A stretch of 64,000 nucleotides of DNA, from assembly GCF_047344985.1 (NCBI RefSeq), contig NZ_CP178861.1, positions 124,001 through 188,000 of the forward strand, in the 5' to 3' direction. This document shows positions 1-9,116 of the stretch, piece after piece; position 1 is the first letter of the stretch; each line of letters begins with the position of its first letter. The DNA comes from Bdellovibrio sp047344985. GTDB taxonomy: Bacteria; Bdellovibrionota; Bdellovibrionia; Bdellovibrionales; Bdellovibrionaceae. The notes under the pieces are model-generated. The model made no database searches and had not been told where the DNA came from. It worked only from the letters and a program-made list of their open reading frames with translations. Both the position numbers and the translations under genes were made by a program.

Positions 1-1376
1 TGAGTTCTCTTGTAGGTCATCAGATACAGCAATCCGAAAAAATTAAAACGTTGGTTCAAGATCTTGTGAACGAAGTGACAAAACTAAATTCACAAATTTC
101 GGGAATTCGTGCTCCTCTTGATGAGTTCAAAGAAGCAGGAAAGCAAAAATTTGATTCTACTGGTCAGTTCCGTGGTCGTCCGTTGCATTATCCTTACATG
201 GGAACAGGTTCAGGCCGTGGTCCTTATGTAGAACTTGAAGACGGCAGCGTGAAATTGGATTTGATCAATGGGATCGGCATTCACTTGATGGGTCACGCAA
301 ATCCTCGCGTGATGACAGCAGCGGTGCGTGGATCTTTGGCTGATATTTTGACTCAAGGAAATCTTCAACCGAATAACGAATACCGTTTGTTCACAGAAAA
401 AATGGTGAAGATCGCAAGCAAAAAAAGTCGTCTGAAATATGCCTGGATTGCGACTTGCGGAACGATGGCCAATGAAAATGCGTTGAAACTTTCTCGTCAA
501 AAAAATTCTCCAGCGCGTTTTGCGATGAGCTTTAAAGATGCTTTCGCGGGTCGTTCAACAATGATGGCGGAAGTCACTGACAACCCCGCTTACAAACAAG
601 GTTTGCCTGAATACCATGAAGTCTTGCGCGTTCCGTTCTTTGATAAACGCGATCCGCGTTCTGGCGAAAAAGCTTTGAGCGTTATGAAAGAACACGTGGC
701 AAAACACGAAGGTAACATCTCTGTTTTCGGTTTTGAACCGATGCTTGGAGAGGGCGGATATCAAGCGGCTCCTCGTGAGTTCTTTGTTCCACTTCTTGAT
801 TTCTGTAAGTCTAAAAACATCGCGGTATGGGCGGATGAAGTGCAAACTTTCACTCGCACCGGAGAATACTTTGCGTTTGAAACTTTAGATATCGGTCAAT
901 ACATCGATATCTGCACGATTGCGAAAACGGCGCAAATCGGTGCAACTCTTTACACAGAAGAATACAATCCAAAACCAGGTTTGATCGCGGGAACATTCTC
1001 AGGCTCCACTCCTTCTTTGAGCGCGGGTATGGAAATGCTCGACATGCTTTCTGAAGGTTATTTGGGACCTGATGGTCGCATCATGAAAATCCACAAACGT
1101 TTCATTGACGGTATCAACCGTATGAATGAAACGACTTGCAAAGGAATTGCACAAGATGCGGGTGGTATGGGCTTGATGATCGCCTTCACTCCGCATGATG
1201 GAAAAAAAGAAAGTGTGAATGCCTTCTTGAATAAACTTTATCAAAACGGCGTGATTGCTTTCCCTTGCGGTAAAGATCCAGTGCGCGCTCGTTTCTTGGT
1301 GCCAGCGATCATTCAAGACGAAGACATCGACATCGCTTTGAAAATGATTGAGAAAACTTTGCTCGAAGGAGTTTAG
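1..1376 (+). CDS. Class III aminotransferase, AstC-like (succinylornithine/acetylornithine transaminase)
   Basis: PLP-dependent fold-type I aminotransferase, about 458 residues. The frame is open to the left edge, and bases 1-2 (TG) before AGT suggest the ATG begins one base outside the window, so the entry is probably complete except for one base. A TTG at 51 is an alternative start. The class III Asp of the cofactor site lies in WADEVQTFTRTG, and the Schiff-base lysine in TIAKTAQ is near residue 309. The neighbours (M20 deacylase, AstA, AstD) point to transamination of N2-succinylornithine to succinylglutamate semialdehyde with 2-oxoglutarate as acceptor. An acetylornithine or lysine 6-aminotransferase role cannot be excluded from sequence alone. 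The stop abuts the TTG of the next gene. Confidence 0.85.
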   Translation, partial: SSLVGHQIQQSEKIKTLVQDLVNEVTKLNSQISGIRAPLDEFKEAGKQKFDSTGQFRGRPLHYPYMGTGSGRGPYVELEDGSVKLDLINGIGIHLMGHANPRVMTAAVRGSLADILTQGNLQPNNEYRLFTEKMVKIASKKSRLKYAWIATCGTMANENALKLSRQKNSPARFAMSFKDAFAGRSTMMAEVTDNPAYKQGLPEYHEVLRVPFFDKRDPRSGEKALSVMKEHVAKHEGNISVFGFEPMLGEGGYQAAPREFFVPLLDFCKSKNIAVWADEVQTFTRTGEYFAFETLDIGQYIDICTIAKTAQIGATLYTEEYNPKPGLIAGTFSGSTPSLSAGMEMLDMLSEGYLGPDGRIMKIHKRFIDGINRMNETTCKGIAQDAGGMGLMIAFTPHDGKKESVNAFLNKLYQNGVIAFPCGKDPVRARFLVPAIIQDEDIDIALKMIEKTLLEGV

Positions 1377-2723
1377 TTGGATTTTATCGAGGCCTGCAGG
1401 CAGCTTATCTCCATCGATAGCACACCCACTCACGGCAATAGAGACCTAGCGCGGTGGGTGGCGGCTTTTTGCCGTCAAAAGGGTTTGTACGTCGAAGAGC
1501 AGGAAGAAGTAGTCGGCGATCTTGTGCAAGTGAACGTGATCGCGCGTCCGACGGAAGAAAGACCTGCAGCCGAGATGTTGTTGCAAACGCATCTCGACAC
1601 AGTAGATCCGGGGCCTTTCTCTTTGTGGACGGAAACAGGGGCAAATCCCTTTGATGCTCACATCATTGATGGAAAGATCCATGGTTTGGGCGCAGCTGAC
1701 GTAAAGCTTGATTTTTTGTGTAAGCTTGAAGCCGTGGCTTCTTTTGGTAAAAACCGAGCGTGGCGTTTGCCTCCGGTTTTGGTGGGAACTTTCGGGGAAG
1801 AATCGGGAATGCAAGGGGCACTGAAGCTCATTCGCAAAAACAAAGTCTCTGCAAAGATGGCTTTGATCGGGGAGCCTAGCGACTTGCAAGTGATCAACGC
1901 GGCCAAAGGTTTTGCGAGTGTTGAAATTCGTGTGCCGTTTTCAGAAGAGGAAACTCGTTATCGCCAAGAACACAACTTGCGTGAAAGTACTTCGACGCAA
2001 TCAAAGCTTTTCCGCGGAAAGGCTGCGCACTCTTCGACTCCACATTTGGGTGAGAGCGCGATTGTAAAAATGCTTGAGTATCTGATGATGCTTCCGGATT
2101 CGGTGAACATCATGGAGATGGACGGCGGCATTAATTTTAATACGGTTCCAAGTAATGCATTTTTAGAAATCGATATGGTGACGATGATCCAAAGTCCGAT
2201 TGCTAAAAAGATTGCGAACATTTATCGAGCCGTAAAAACTTTGGAACTGGAGTTCTTGGATTTCAAAGATGATGACTTCCATCCAAGCACTCCGACTTTG
2301 AATATTGGTTTAGTAAGAACAAATGAAGACGACATTCAGCTTTCGGGCACATGTCGTATTCCGCCGATCATCACGCATGAAATTTACGAAGGCTGGATGG
2401 ACCGCCTTCGCCAAGTGTGTGAAGAAAACGGCGCAAGCTTCCGTGTGAATGATTATAAAAAACCCTTCCGCACAGAAGTAAATTCTATTTTGGTGAAGGG
2501 CTGTTTGGACGAGTTGCGTGCAATGGGTCTTAGTGACCGTCCGATCACGCAAGCTTCTACAAACGAAGCGAGTATTTTTTCTCGCATCGGAGTTGATTGT
2601 GTGTGTTTTGGTCCCGGCAGAAGGGAAGGAAATGTGCACACTCCGCAAGAGCATGTGGCTTTGGCGGACCTTGAAAAGGCGACTCAGTTTTATAAAAGGA
2701 TCATCGAAAGGTTTTGTTTATGA
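1377..2723 (+). CDS. M20-family metallopeptidase/deacylase (ArgE/DapE type)
   Basis: Zinc-dependent amidohydrolase of the M20 family, 448 residues. Visible metal and catalytic residues: H72 and D74 in QTHLDTVDPG, D108 in GAADVK, E141-E142 in FGEESG, E166 in GEPSDL, and the late His in GNVHTP. Start is TTG directly after the preceding TAG with no gap, which implies translational coupling. Family members remove acetyl or succinyl groups from amino acids (ArgE, DapE). Lying between an AstC-like gene and astA, it is a candidate for succinylglutamate or succinylornithine desuccinylation, taking the place of the M14-type AstE. The substrate is inferred. It overlaps the next gene by ATGA. Confidence 0.85.
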   Translation: MDFIEACRQLISIDSTPTHGNRDLARWVAAFCRQKGLYVEEQEEVVGDLVQVNVIARPTEERPAAEMLLQTHLDTVDPGPFSLWTETGANPFDAHIIDGKIHGLGAADVKLDFLCKLEAVASFGKNRAWRLPPVLVGTFGEESGMQGALKLIRKNKVSAKMALIGEPSDLQVINAAKGFASVEIRVPFSEEETRYRQEHNLRESTSTQSKLFRGKAAHSSTPHLGESAIVKMLEYLMMLPDSVNIMEMDGGINFNTVPSNAFLEIDMVTMIQSPIAKKIANIYRAVKTLELEFLDFKDDDFHPSTPTLNIGLVRTNEDDIQLSGTCRIPPIITHEIYEGWMDRLRQVCEENGASFRVNDYKKPFRTEVNSILVKGCLDELRAMGLSDRPITQASTNEASIFSRIGVDCVCFGPGRREGNVHTPQEHVALADLEKATQFYKRIIERFCL

Positions 2724-3748
2724 GTTTTATCATCCGATCGGTACAGTACGATGATTTGAATCAACTGGTGGATCTGGCAAAGCAGTTTAATTTGCTGAAT
2801 CTTCCTGGAGATAAAAAAGTTATTGGCGAAAAAATTGAGCGCAGTGAAAACTCTTTTGCGGGAAAACTTCCTAAGCATCAGTCTGAATATTTGTTTGTTG
2901 TCGAAGACGTGGAAGAAAAATGCGTTGTCGGAAGCTCTTTGGTTCTTGCCAAACACGGAACGGACGAGGTTCCACATAGTTTTTTTAGAATTTTTAAAAG
3001 AGATCACTTTTCTCAAGATTTAGGAATCGGATTTATTCATCAAGTTTTGCGCTTTCAGTTGGATTTTGACGGGCCAACAGAAATCGGAGGACTTCTTGTT
3101 GATAAATCGTACAGACGTCGTCCTGAAAAACTGGGAAAACAAATCAGTCTTTCTCGTTTCTTGTATATGGGCCTTTACCCTGAAAAATTTGAAGACCGTG
3201 TTTTGTGTGAGCTGACTCCGCCGTTAACAGACGAGGGTCGCAGTGAATTCTGGGAAGCTTTAGGAAGAAGATTTACAGGTCTTCCGTATCAAGAAGCGGA
3301 TTTACTAAGTCAATCCCACAAAGAATTTATCGAAAGTCTTTTCCCGCAAGATGATATTTATCTGTGCTTGCTGGATTCAAAAGCGCGTTTGGTTTTAGGG
3401 CGTGTGGGTGAAGCGACAAAACCCGCGCAACATCTTTTAGAGAGCATCGGATTTAGCTATCTTGATGAGGTTGATCCCTTTGATGGAGGACCTCACTATG
3501 GGGCAAACACCGCAGATATTTTGCCAATCAAATACGGCAAAAGAGCGAAAGTAGCGGAATTTAAGGATGCCTCTTACAAAGAACAAATGCTTGTGGCTAC
3601 AACAGGCGAAGAGTTTAAAGTCTCTTTAGCATCCGTTGATATTCGCGACGGTGAAGTGGCAATCGCTCCAAAGTTTAGACAGCTATTGGGCGTTGAAGTT
3701 GGCGAAGAAGTTTATATGTCTCCATTTAATTACAATAGAGGAAGATAA
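2720..3748 (+). CDS. astA: Arginine (ornithine) N-succinyltransferase AstA
   Basis: GNAT-like succinyl-CoA transferase of the AstA/AruG family, 342 residues, close to the usual ~340. It transfers succinyl from succinyl-CoA to the alpha-amino group of arginine, and in some family members of ornithine. Supporting segments are the N-terminal IIRSVQYDDLNQLVDLA, the GGLLVDKSYRRR segment, and the C-terminal GGPHYGANTADILPIK block typical of AstA. I chose ATG 2720, overlapping the previous stop as ATGA, rather than TTG 2714. It sits between the M20 deacylase and AstD, 3 bases before the latter. No AstB (succinylarginine dihydrolase) is present in the window. Confidence 0.88.
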   Translation: MSFIIRSVQYDDLNQLVDLAKQFNLLNLPGDKKVIGEKIERSENSFAGKLPKHQSEYLFVVEDVEEKCVVGSSLVLAKHGTDEVPHSFFRIFKRDHFSQDLGIGFIHQVLRFQLDFDGPTEIGGLLVDKSYRRRPEKLGKQISLSRFLYMGLYPEKFEDRVLCELTPPLTDEGRSEFWEALGRRFTGLPYQEADLLSQSHKEFIESLFPQDDIYLCLLDSKARLVLGRVGEATKPAQHLLESIGFSYLDEVDPFDGGPHYGANTADILPIKYGKRAKVAEFKDASYKEQMLVATTGEEFKVSLASVDIRDGEVAIAPKFRQLLGVEVGEEVYMSPFNYNRGR

Positions 3749-3751
3749 GAC

Positions 3752-5269
3752 ATGAGCACCACCATGTTTGACGTGAAATACAAAGGTGATTTTATCAACG
3801 GACGTTTTGCTCCCGTAACTAAAGGCGATGGCGAATTTAAAGACATCAGTCCTTCGGATTTAAACGACACTGTGATGACGGTGCCGTTTAAGCACGATCA
3901 TATTGATGAAGCCTGTGTGGCGGCGAAAAAAGCGTATCCGGCGTGGGCGACTCTTTCGATGAACGAAAGAAAAAATTATTTGATGCGCTTAAAAGAGCTT
4001 TTTGATGCGAATGCAGAACAAATGGCGCAAATCATTTCCCGCGACACCGGAAAACCAACCTGGGAGGCAATGACTGAAGCGAAGGCTTTGGGTGCGAAGA
4101 TTGATATCACTCTGAATCACTCTTTGAATTTGGTGGCAGAAGAAAGAATTACGAATGCTCTTCCACAAGTCGACGGTGTGATTCGTCACCGCTCTCGTGG
4201 TGTGATGGCTGTTGTGGGACCTTTTAACTTCCCAGCGCATTTGCCAAATGGTCATATCATTCCAGCATTGATCGCGGGAAATACAGTTGTCTTTAAACCT
4301 TCTGAACAAACTCCGGCTGTCGGCCAATTTATGGCGGAACTTTTTGAAAGAGCGCAATTCCCTCAAGGTGTTTTCAATCTTGTGCAAGGAGACGGTGCTG
4401 CTGGTGGACGTTTGGTTGCCAACGAACACGTTGATGGAATCCTTTTCACAGGTTCTTACGAAGTCGGACTTAAAATCAAACAAGAGACATTGACTCACTA
4501 TTGGAAAATCTTGGCCCTTGAAATGGGCGGTAAGAATGCCACTGTGGTGTGGGAAGATGCTGACATGGATAAGGCGATCTACGAAAGTTTGGTCGGCGCT
4601 TACATGACGGCAGGCCAACGCTGCTCTTGCACAAGCCGAATCATTCTTCATCCAAAAATCGCAGATGAGTTTACTGAAAGATTCTATCAAGCGGCAAAAA
4701 AACTCACGATCGGCCACTGGACGGAAAACACTTTCATGGGAACTTTGATCAATGCAGCGGCGGTTGAAAAATACATCCGCTTCCAAGAGATCGCCAACCG
4801 TGAAAACTGTGAAAGCTTGATGCGGGGTAAATCTTTGGATTTGAAACACAAAGGTTACTATGTGACTCCAAGTATTCACTTGGTGAATAAGTTTGATCCA
4901 AACAGCGTTTACCAAAAATCAGAGATCTTTGGTCCAAACGTTGCGATTTATCAAACAGACAACTGGGATCACGCGATGGAGATTGTGAACTCAACAGGTT
5001 ATGGACTTGTGATGGCGCTTTTCTCTAAAAATAAAGCTCTTTATGAAGACGCTTTGTTTAAAGCACGCGTGGGCCTTTTGAACTGGAATCGCACAACAAA
5101 CGGCGCAAGTTCTCGTTTGCCATTTGGCGGTTTTGGTAAATCAGGCAATGACCGTCCTTCAGCGCACTTTGCAATTCAATATTGCACAATGCCTGTGGCA
5201 AGCCTTGAAGATCCAACTCCTTTTGATCCGACAAAAATCTTGCCGGGTATGAATTTGGATATGAAATAA
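3752..5269 (+). CDS. astD: N-succinylglutamate 5-semialdehyde dehydrogenase AstD
   Basis: NAD(P)-dependent aldehyde dehydrogenase, 505 residues. Catalytic Cys291 lies in GQRCSCTSR and the general base Glu257 in LEMGGKN; the Rossmann-type GPFNFP and FTGSYEVG segments are clear. It would oxidise N-succinylglutamate semialdehyde to N-succinylglutamate, the step after AstC in the arginine/ornithine succinyltransferase pathway. A GAGGAAG Shine-Dalgarno precedes ATG 3752, three bases after astA. The stop overlaps the ATG of mltG by one base. The assignment to AstD within the superfamily rests mainly on operon context. Confidence 0.88.
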   Translation: MSTTMFDVKYKGDFINGRFAPVTKGDGEFKDISPSDLNDTVMTVPFKHDHIDEACVAAKKAYPAWATLSMNERKNYLMRLKELFDANAEQMAQIISRDTGKPTWEAMTEAKALGAKIDITLNHSLNLVAEERITNALPQVDGVIRHRSRGVMAVVGPFNFPAHLPNGHIIPALIAGNTVVFKPSEQTPAVGQFMAELFERAQFPQGVFNLVQGDGAAGGRLVANEHVDGILFTGSYEVGLKIKQETLTHYWKILALEMGGKNATVVWEDADMDKAIYESLVGAYMTAGQRCSCTSRIILHPKIADEFTERFYQAAKKLTIGHWTENTFMGTLINAAAVEKYIRFQEIANRENCESLMRGKSLDLKHKGYYVTPSIHLVNKFDPNSVYQKSEIFGPNVAIYQTDNWDHAMEIVNSTGYGLVMALFSKNKALYEDALFKARVGLLNWNRTTNGASSRLPFGGFGKSGNDRPSAHFAIQYCTMPVASLEDPTPFDPTKILPGMNLDMK

Positions 5270-6351
5270 TGAAGAAGACTTTTCTTGTTCTCATTCTAGC
5301 GGTGGTGGCGTTGCTGATATCTATCGGCGGCGGAGTTGCGTATTTAGGATATTCGTTCATGAATACGCGCCCTAGCGACATTGCCCAAGATGTGGTTTAC
5401 GAAGTCACTCCAGGCAAAGGATTTAATTCCATCGCTACGGAATTGGAACAAAGGGCCTTAATCAAAAATGCATTCTTCTTTTCGATGTATGCGCGTATTA
5501 AGGGGGATCGCTCGAAATTAAAAGTGGGCGAATACCTTTTACGCACAAACATGACGCCAAAAGAAGTTCTTGAGACAATCACTTCAGGAAAAAGCATCGC
5601 TCGCAGTTTCACTGTGAGCGAAGGTCTTAGCGTTTATGAAATCGCGGACCTTTATCAAAAGCAGGGTTTTGGAACTTCCCAAGAATTTTTGTCGTTGGTG
5701 CATGATCCGCAGCTTGTAAAAAGCTTGTTAGGTGAGACGCAAGAAAGTTTAGAAGGGTATCTTTTTCCTGAAACTTACATGCTCACGAAATACACGGACA
5801 CAAGAACTCTGATCTCAAATATGGTGAAGAGATTTTTGTACGTGTATAATGAGGTTCTGCCTCAAGCAAGTATTCAGGGCTGGCAACGTCATCAGGTGGT
5901 GACGCTCGCAAGTATTATTGAAAAAGAAACCGGTGCTCCAGAAGAGCGTCCAAAGATTTCTTCGGTTTTTCATAACCGTCTGATTAAGAAAATGCGTCTG
6001 CAAACAGACCCTACAGTGATCTATGGGAAAGCTGAAAAGACGGGGCATATTGAAATAAATATCACTCGCGCGGATCTAACAACGCCCACTCGCTACAACA
6101 CCTATGTGATCTTTGGTTTGCCACCGGGTCCTATAGCGAACCCGGGACGAGAAGCCTTGCTTGCCGCTTTAAAACCGGAACACACGGATTACTTGTTCTT
6201 TGTGAGTCAAAATGATGGAACTCATGTCTTTTCTGAGGACTACCAAGGACATGAAAGAGCCGTTAAGAAGTTTCAGTTAGATCGTAAAGCCCGCGAAGGC
6301 AAATCTTGGCGAGATCTCAAAAAGCGTGAGACCATGCCTGCTAAAAATTGA
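5269..6351 (+). CDS. mltG: Endolytic murein transglycosylase MltG (YceG-like)
   Basis: Membrane-anchored lytic transglycosylase of 360 residues that cleaves nascent glycan strands in the periplasm and may terminate their elongation. One N-terminal transmembrane helix (residues ~4-27) is followed by a LysM-like segment and the YceG domain. The catalytic Glu218 sits in SIIEKETG, followed by ERPKISSVFHNRL, with the GLPPGPIANPG motif near the end. Its ATG overlaps the astD stop by one base (TAATG), so it is co-transcribed with an amino-acid catabolic operon, an unusual neighbour. A short hairpin lies downstream at 6380-6400. Confidence 0.93.
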   Translation: MKKTFLVLILAVVALLISIGGGVAYLGYSFMNTRPSDIAQDVVYEVTPGKGFNSIATELEQRALIKNAFFFSMYARIKGDRSKLKVGEYLLRTNMTPKEVLETITSGKSIARSFTVSEGLSVYEIADLYQKQGFGTSQEFLSLVHDPQLVKSLLGETQESLEGYLFPETYMLTKYTDTRTLISNMVKRFLYVYNEVLPQASIQGWQRHQVVTLASIIEKETGAPEERPKISSVFHNRLIKKMRLQTDPTVIYGKAEKTGHIEINITRADLTTPTRYNTYVIFGLPPGPIANPGREALLAALKPEHTDYLFFVSQNDGTHVFSEDYQGHERAVKKFQLDRKAREGKSWRDLKKRETMPAKN

Positions 6352-6379
6352 TCAGATTATTTTTAAGTAATGAACATTA

Positions 6380-6400
6380 GAGGGTCGCAAGTTGACCCTC
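6380..6400. other. Short inverted repeat between mltG and the histidine kinase
   Basis: GAGGGTC (6380-6386) and GACCCTC (6394-6400) form a 7-bp stem with a 7-base loop in the 79-base gap. No T-run follows on either strand, so it is not a classical intrinsic terminator. It may be a weak terminator or a leader structure of the next gene. Confidence 0.4.
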
Positions 6401-6430
6401 CTGCGTACGCTATTGTAGCTTGAAAATTAC

Positions 6431-8539
6431 ATGCCTCAAACGAGTCAAGGATCCCTTGAATTAGAAATTCGTAGAATCGATCTTCTTTACCGGCAAAACA
6501 TCGCAGGCCTGCTGGCCATTTTCGTAAACACCTTGGCTTTTGTCTTTGTGACGTGGGGAACTCTGTCACCAAAGTTTCTCATTCCTTGGTTTGTGATTCT
6601 TAACTTCTCAGCTTTCCTTCGTTTCTTCGCTTATTATCGATGGCAAACAGCGCGTAGTAAAATTAAAAGCTTCGAGGAAACACGGTTCTGGCTTTATTTT
6701 ATTTGTACATCGCTTGCGGTTTCCGGATTTGGCTGGGGAGCGATTGGCTTCATTGTTTCTGACGGAACCGTGATTCAAAAAGTTATCACGTCACTTTTGA
6801 TCTCGTGCATGACGGCTGGTGCGATGATTACCTACGTCTCATACAGAACAGCGATGAGTTGCGTGATCTTACCTGCCATGGGTTTATGGAGTATTGGGTT
6901 CTTAAAATCAAGCGGCGAAGATTTTAATCTCCTTATGGGAGTTCTTGTCGGATTTTATGCCTTTCTGATGCTGATGATCGGAAAAAATCTGCATGTCGCT
7001 GTTATGAACTCCTTAAGCTTGGATGCGGAACTTCAAAAAAGTGAAGAACGTCTGCGTATGTCGATGGAATCCTCTGAAGCTCTCACATGGGACTGGGATT
7101 TATTGGACGACCAGTTTTATTGGGAAGGAAATATTAATTTATTTCCTGAAGGCCAAGAAGAATTGCGCCGTCTCTTAAAGCCATACGTGGAAGCGGGTGG
7201 TGATGTCGATGCCGAACACATCGTGCGCGACCGCTCAGGCTTCTTCCACTATATCGCTCTTCGTGGAAAATTTTATCGACTGTCAGACGGGCGTCCTTTC
7301 CGTTTTGCTGGAATTTGTTGGGATGTGACCGTTAAAAAGAATGAAGAGATTCTCCGACGAGAAAGAGACCTTCATGAAGCGGCCAATCGTGCGAAATCTG
7401 TTTTCCTTGCAAATGCCAGTCACGAAATCAGAACTCCGCTTGCGGCGATTCTTGGTTTTTCTGAAGCTCTGTTAAGAAATCAATCTTTAACAGATCAAGC
7501 TCACAAAGACGTGCAGTCCATCTACCGTCAAAGTAATTACATGGTGTCACTTGTGAATGATCTTTTAGATCTTTCAAAGATTGAGACGAATCGTTTATAC
7601 ATTCAAAAAGCACCGATGAATCCAGTGCGTGAAATTGAAGACTCTATCTCAGTAATTCGCGCAACATTAGAAGCCAAAAAACTGAAGATGAATGTTGTAT
7701 ATGAATCTTTGATTCCAGAGCAAATTGAATCTGATTCTGTACGATTTAGACAAGTGTTGATCAATCTTCTTTCGAACGCGGTGAAATTCACCAGTGAAGG
7801 GACGATCACGGTCCGTGTGAGTTTTTCTTCCGACACGGACAATGTTGGATTCTTGGCGATTCAAGTTTCCGATACGGGTTTAGGAATGGATAAAACTACG
7901 CAAGGAAATCTCTTTAAACCTTTTGTTCGCGGAGAACATCCTGAAATTCAGCGCGTGCAGGGTTCGGGGTTGGGCCTGGCGTTATCTTTAAGTCTTATGA
8001 AAATGATGGATGGGGATTTACAACTGATCTCTTCAAGAATTGGTGAGGGAACCACTTTTGAAATGCGCTTAAATGTAGGCCCTGTTTCTGAGTTAAAGTT
8101 AGTTCCCATCGATAAATCAAAAATGCTTCCGCCAGAAAAACTAAAACTTGATCAAGAAAGCCATTTTCTGAAAGGCCGCCGGGTTCTGGTCGTCGATGAC
8201 TCGATGGACTTGTGTGCTTTGATGAAAAGATATTTATCTCGAGAGGGAGCGGAAGTAGAAACCTCGGAAAATGGAGCAGAAGCCGTTGAACGAGCTCTTG
8301 CAAAACCTTTTGATATTATTTTGATGGATATAAAAATGCCGGTGATGGACGGTTACAAAGCCACGGCTCTTTTACGTGAAAAGGGTTATAAAAATCCGAT
8401 CATCGCTTTAACTGCACAAGCCAGCGTGGATGGTCAGCAAAAATCCTTTGAGATGGGATTTGATGGGTATTTAAGTAAACCTGTCGACATGGTTTTGCTA
8501 GGGGAAATTCTTCGCAGTAAAGCAGAGTTTGCAACCTAA
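6431..8539 (+). CDS. Membrane-bound hybrid sensor histidine kinase/response regulator
   Basis: Hybrid two-component protein of 702 residues. Residues ~25-190 hold about six hydrophobic segments, followed by a PAS-like region (~205-300) and a HisKA domain with the phosphoacceptor His331 in NASHEIRTPL. The HATPase domain shows N-box NLLSNAVKFT (~446), G1 DTGLGM (~481) and G2 GSGLGLAL (~511). The C-terminal receiver domain has D589/D590, phosphoacceptor Asp633 in LMDIKMP, and the conserved Lys in SKPVD. No extracytoplasmic sensor domain of note is present, so the membrane region or PAS domain probably senses. No partner regulator is adjacent. Its 3' end overlaps the convergent gene by 4 bases. 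Confidence 0.92.
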   Translation: MPQTSQGSLELEIRRIDLLYRQNIAGLLAIFVNTLAFVFVTWGTLSPKFLIPWFVILNFSAFLRFFAYYRWQTARSKIKSFEETRFWLYFICTSLAVSGFGWGAIGFIVSDGTVIQKVITSLLISCMTAGAMITYVSYRTAMSCVILPAMGLWSIGFLKSSGEDFNLLMGVLVGFYAFLMLMIGKNLHVAVMNSLSLDAELQKSEERLRMSMESSEALTWDWDLLDDQFYWEGNINLFPEGQEELRRLLKPYVEAGGDVDAEHIVRDRSGFFHYIALRGKFYRLSDGRPFRFAGICWDVTVKKNEEILRRERDLHEAANRAKSVFLANASHEIRTPLAAILGFSEALLRNQSLTDQAHKDVQSIYRQSNYMVSLVNDLLDLSKIETNRLYIQKAPMNPVREIEDSISVIRATLEAKKLKMNVVYESLIPEQIESDSVRFRQVLINLLSNAVKFTSEGTITVRVSFSSDTDNVGFLAIQVSDTGLGMDKTTQGNLFKPFVRGEHPEIQRVQGSGLGLALSLSLMKMMDGDLQLISSRIGEGTTFEMRLNVGPVSELKLVPIDKSKMLPPEKLKLDQESHFLKGRRVLVVDDSMDLCALMKRYLSREGAEVETSENGAEAVERALAKPFDIILMDIKMPVMDGYKATALLREKGYKNPIIALTAQASVDGQQKSFEMGFDGYLSKPVDMVLLGEILRSKAEFAT

Positions 8540-9027
8540 GGGGAGTAACCCTCAGGTGCCGTCATGCGGTCGAAAGTTTTGGTTGCAGGGTTGAACTTAA
8601 AAATATTCAACCGAGGAACCATCTGTTCATCATAAGTGGGTGCGACGATTTCAAGGATGCCGTCTTTGTCCACATCAGTAATCGCCAAGTTCGTGGCATT
8701 TCCCTGCAAAAGGAAATAACCGTCGCGGGTTTCAAAAAGCGGGAGCTTGGTCATTAAAACCAATGAGCCGTTTTCTTCCTGACTGTAAACTTCAAGACTG
8801 AGACCGCTTTTATTTTTAATCTTTAAGACAGTCACGCGAGGTCCCGCGGCTGAAAGGTTTCCATTGGCTTTGGCAATGATTTCGCGATCCTCGATGAGGA
8901 CGGCTTCTTTGATTTTAGTGCGCAGTGAAGGAACGACGGCGACTGTGACTAGAGTCATTGCTACTAGGCCTAAAAGGCCCATCAGTGCTAGTTCCGTCTT
9001 TTTAAAAGTTGAATCCGATGTGGTCAT
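8536..9027 (-). CDS. Hypothetical membrane-anchored protein with an FG-GAP/VCBS-like repeat
   Basis: About 163 residues from ATG 9027; a TTG two codons upstream is the alternative. One transmembrane helix near residues 14-33 anchors an extracytoplasmic domain. The C-terminal half carries ITDVDKDGILEIVAPTYD, which resembles the calcium-binding DxDxDG repeat of FG-GAP/VCBS beta-propeller blades. A single blade cannot form a propeller alone, so the function is unknown. The gene is convergent with the histidine kinase and shares 4 bases with its end. It is divergent from lysC. Confidence 0.65.
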   Translation of the reverse strand: MTTSDSTFKKTELALMGLLGLVAMTLVTVAVVPSLRTKIKEAVLIEDREIIAKANGNLSAAGPRVTVLKIKNKSGLSLEVYSQEENGSLVLMTKLPLFETRDGYFLLQGNATNLAITDVDKDGILEIVAPTYDEQMVPRLNIFKFNPATKTFDRMTAPEGYSP

Positions 9028-9051
9028 GTTCAAAGTCTGCCATAAAATTCA

Positions 9052-9081
9052 TTGAATGAAAAAGCAGAAAAGGCATAAGAT
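9052..9081 (+). promoter_or_regulatory. Putative sigma-70-type promoter of the aspartate kinase gene
   Basis: TTGAAT (9052-9057) and TAAGAT (9076-9081) are separated by 18 bases, 36 bases before GTG 9117. A GAGGAG ribosome-binding site follows just before the start. The -10 box matches four of six consensus positions. Confidence 0.4.
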
Positions 9082-9116
9082 GCCTAGGAAGTCAGGCCTT
9101 TGACCGAGGAGTTTTT

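Noticed and set aside
999..1433. Long minus-strand open frames opposite the aminotransferase, AstD, TypA and other genes
   Set aside because: They mirror strongly conserved plus-strand genes, lack ribosome-binding sites and show no family-like composition; they are antisense shadows.
9072..9084. GGCAT-AAG-ATGCC inverted repeat upstream of lysC
   Set aside because: Short and overlapping the putative -10 box; too little to claim an operator or attenuator, and the gap is far too small for a lysine riboswitch.
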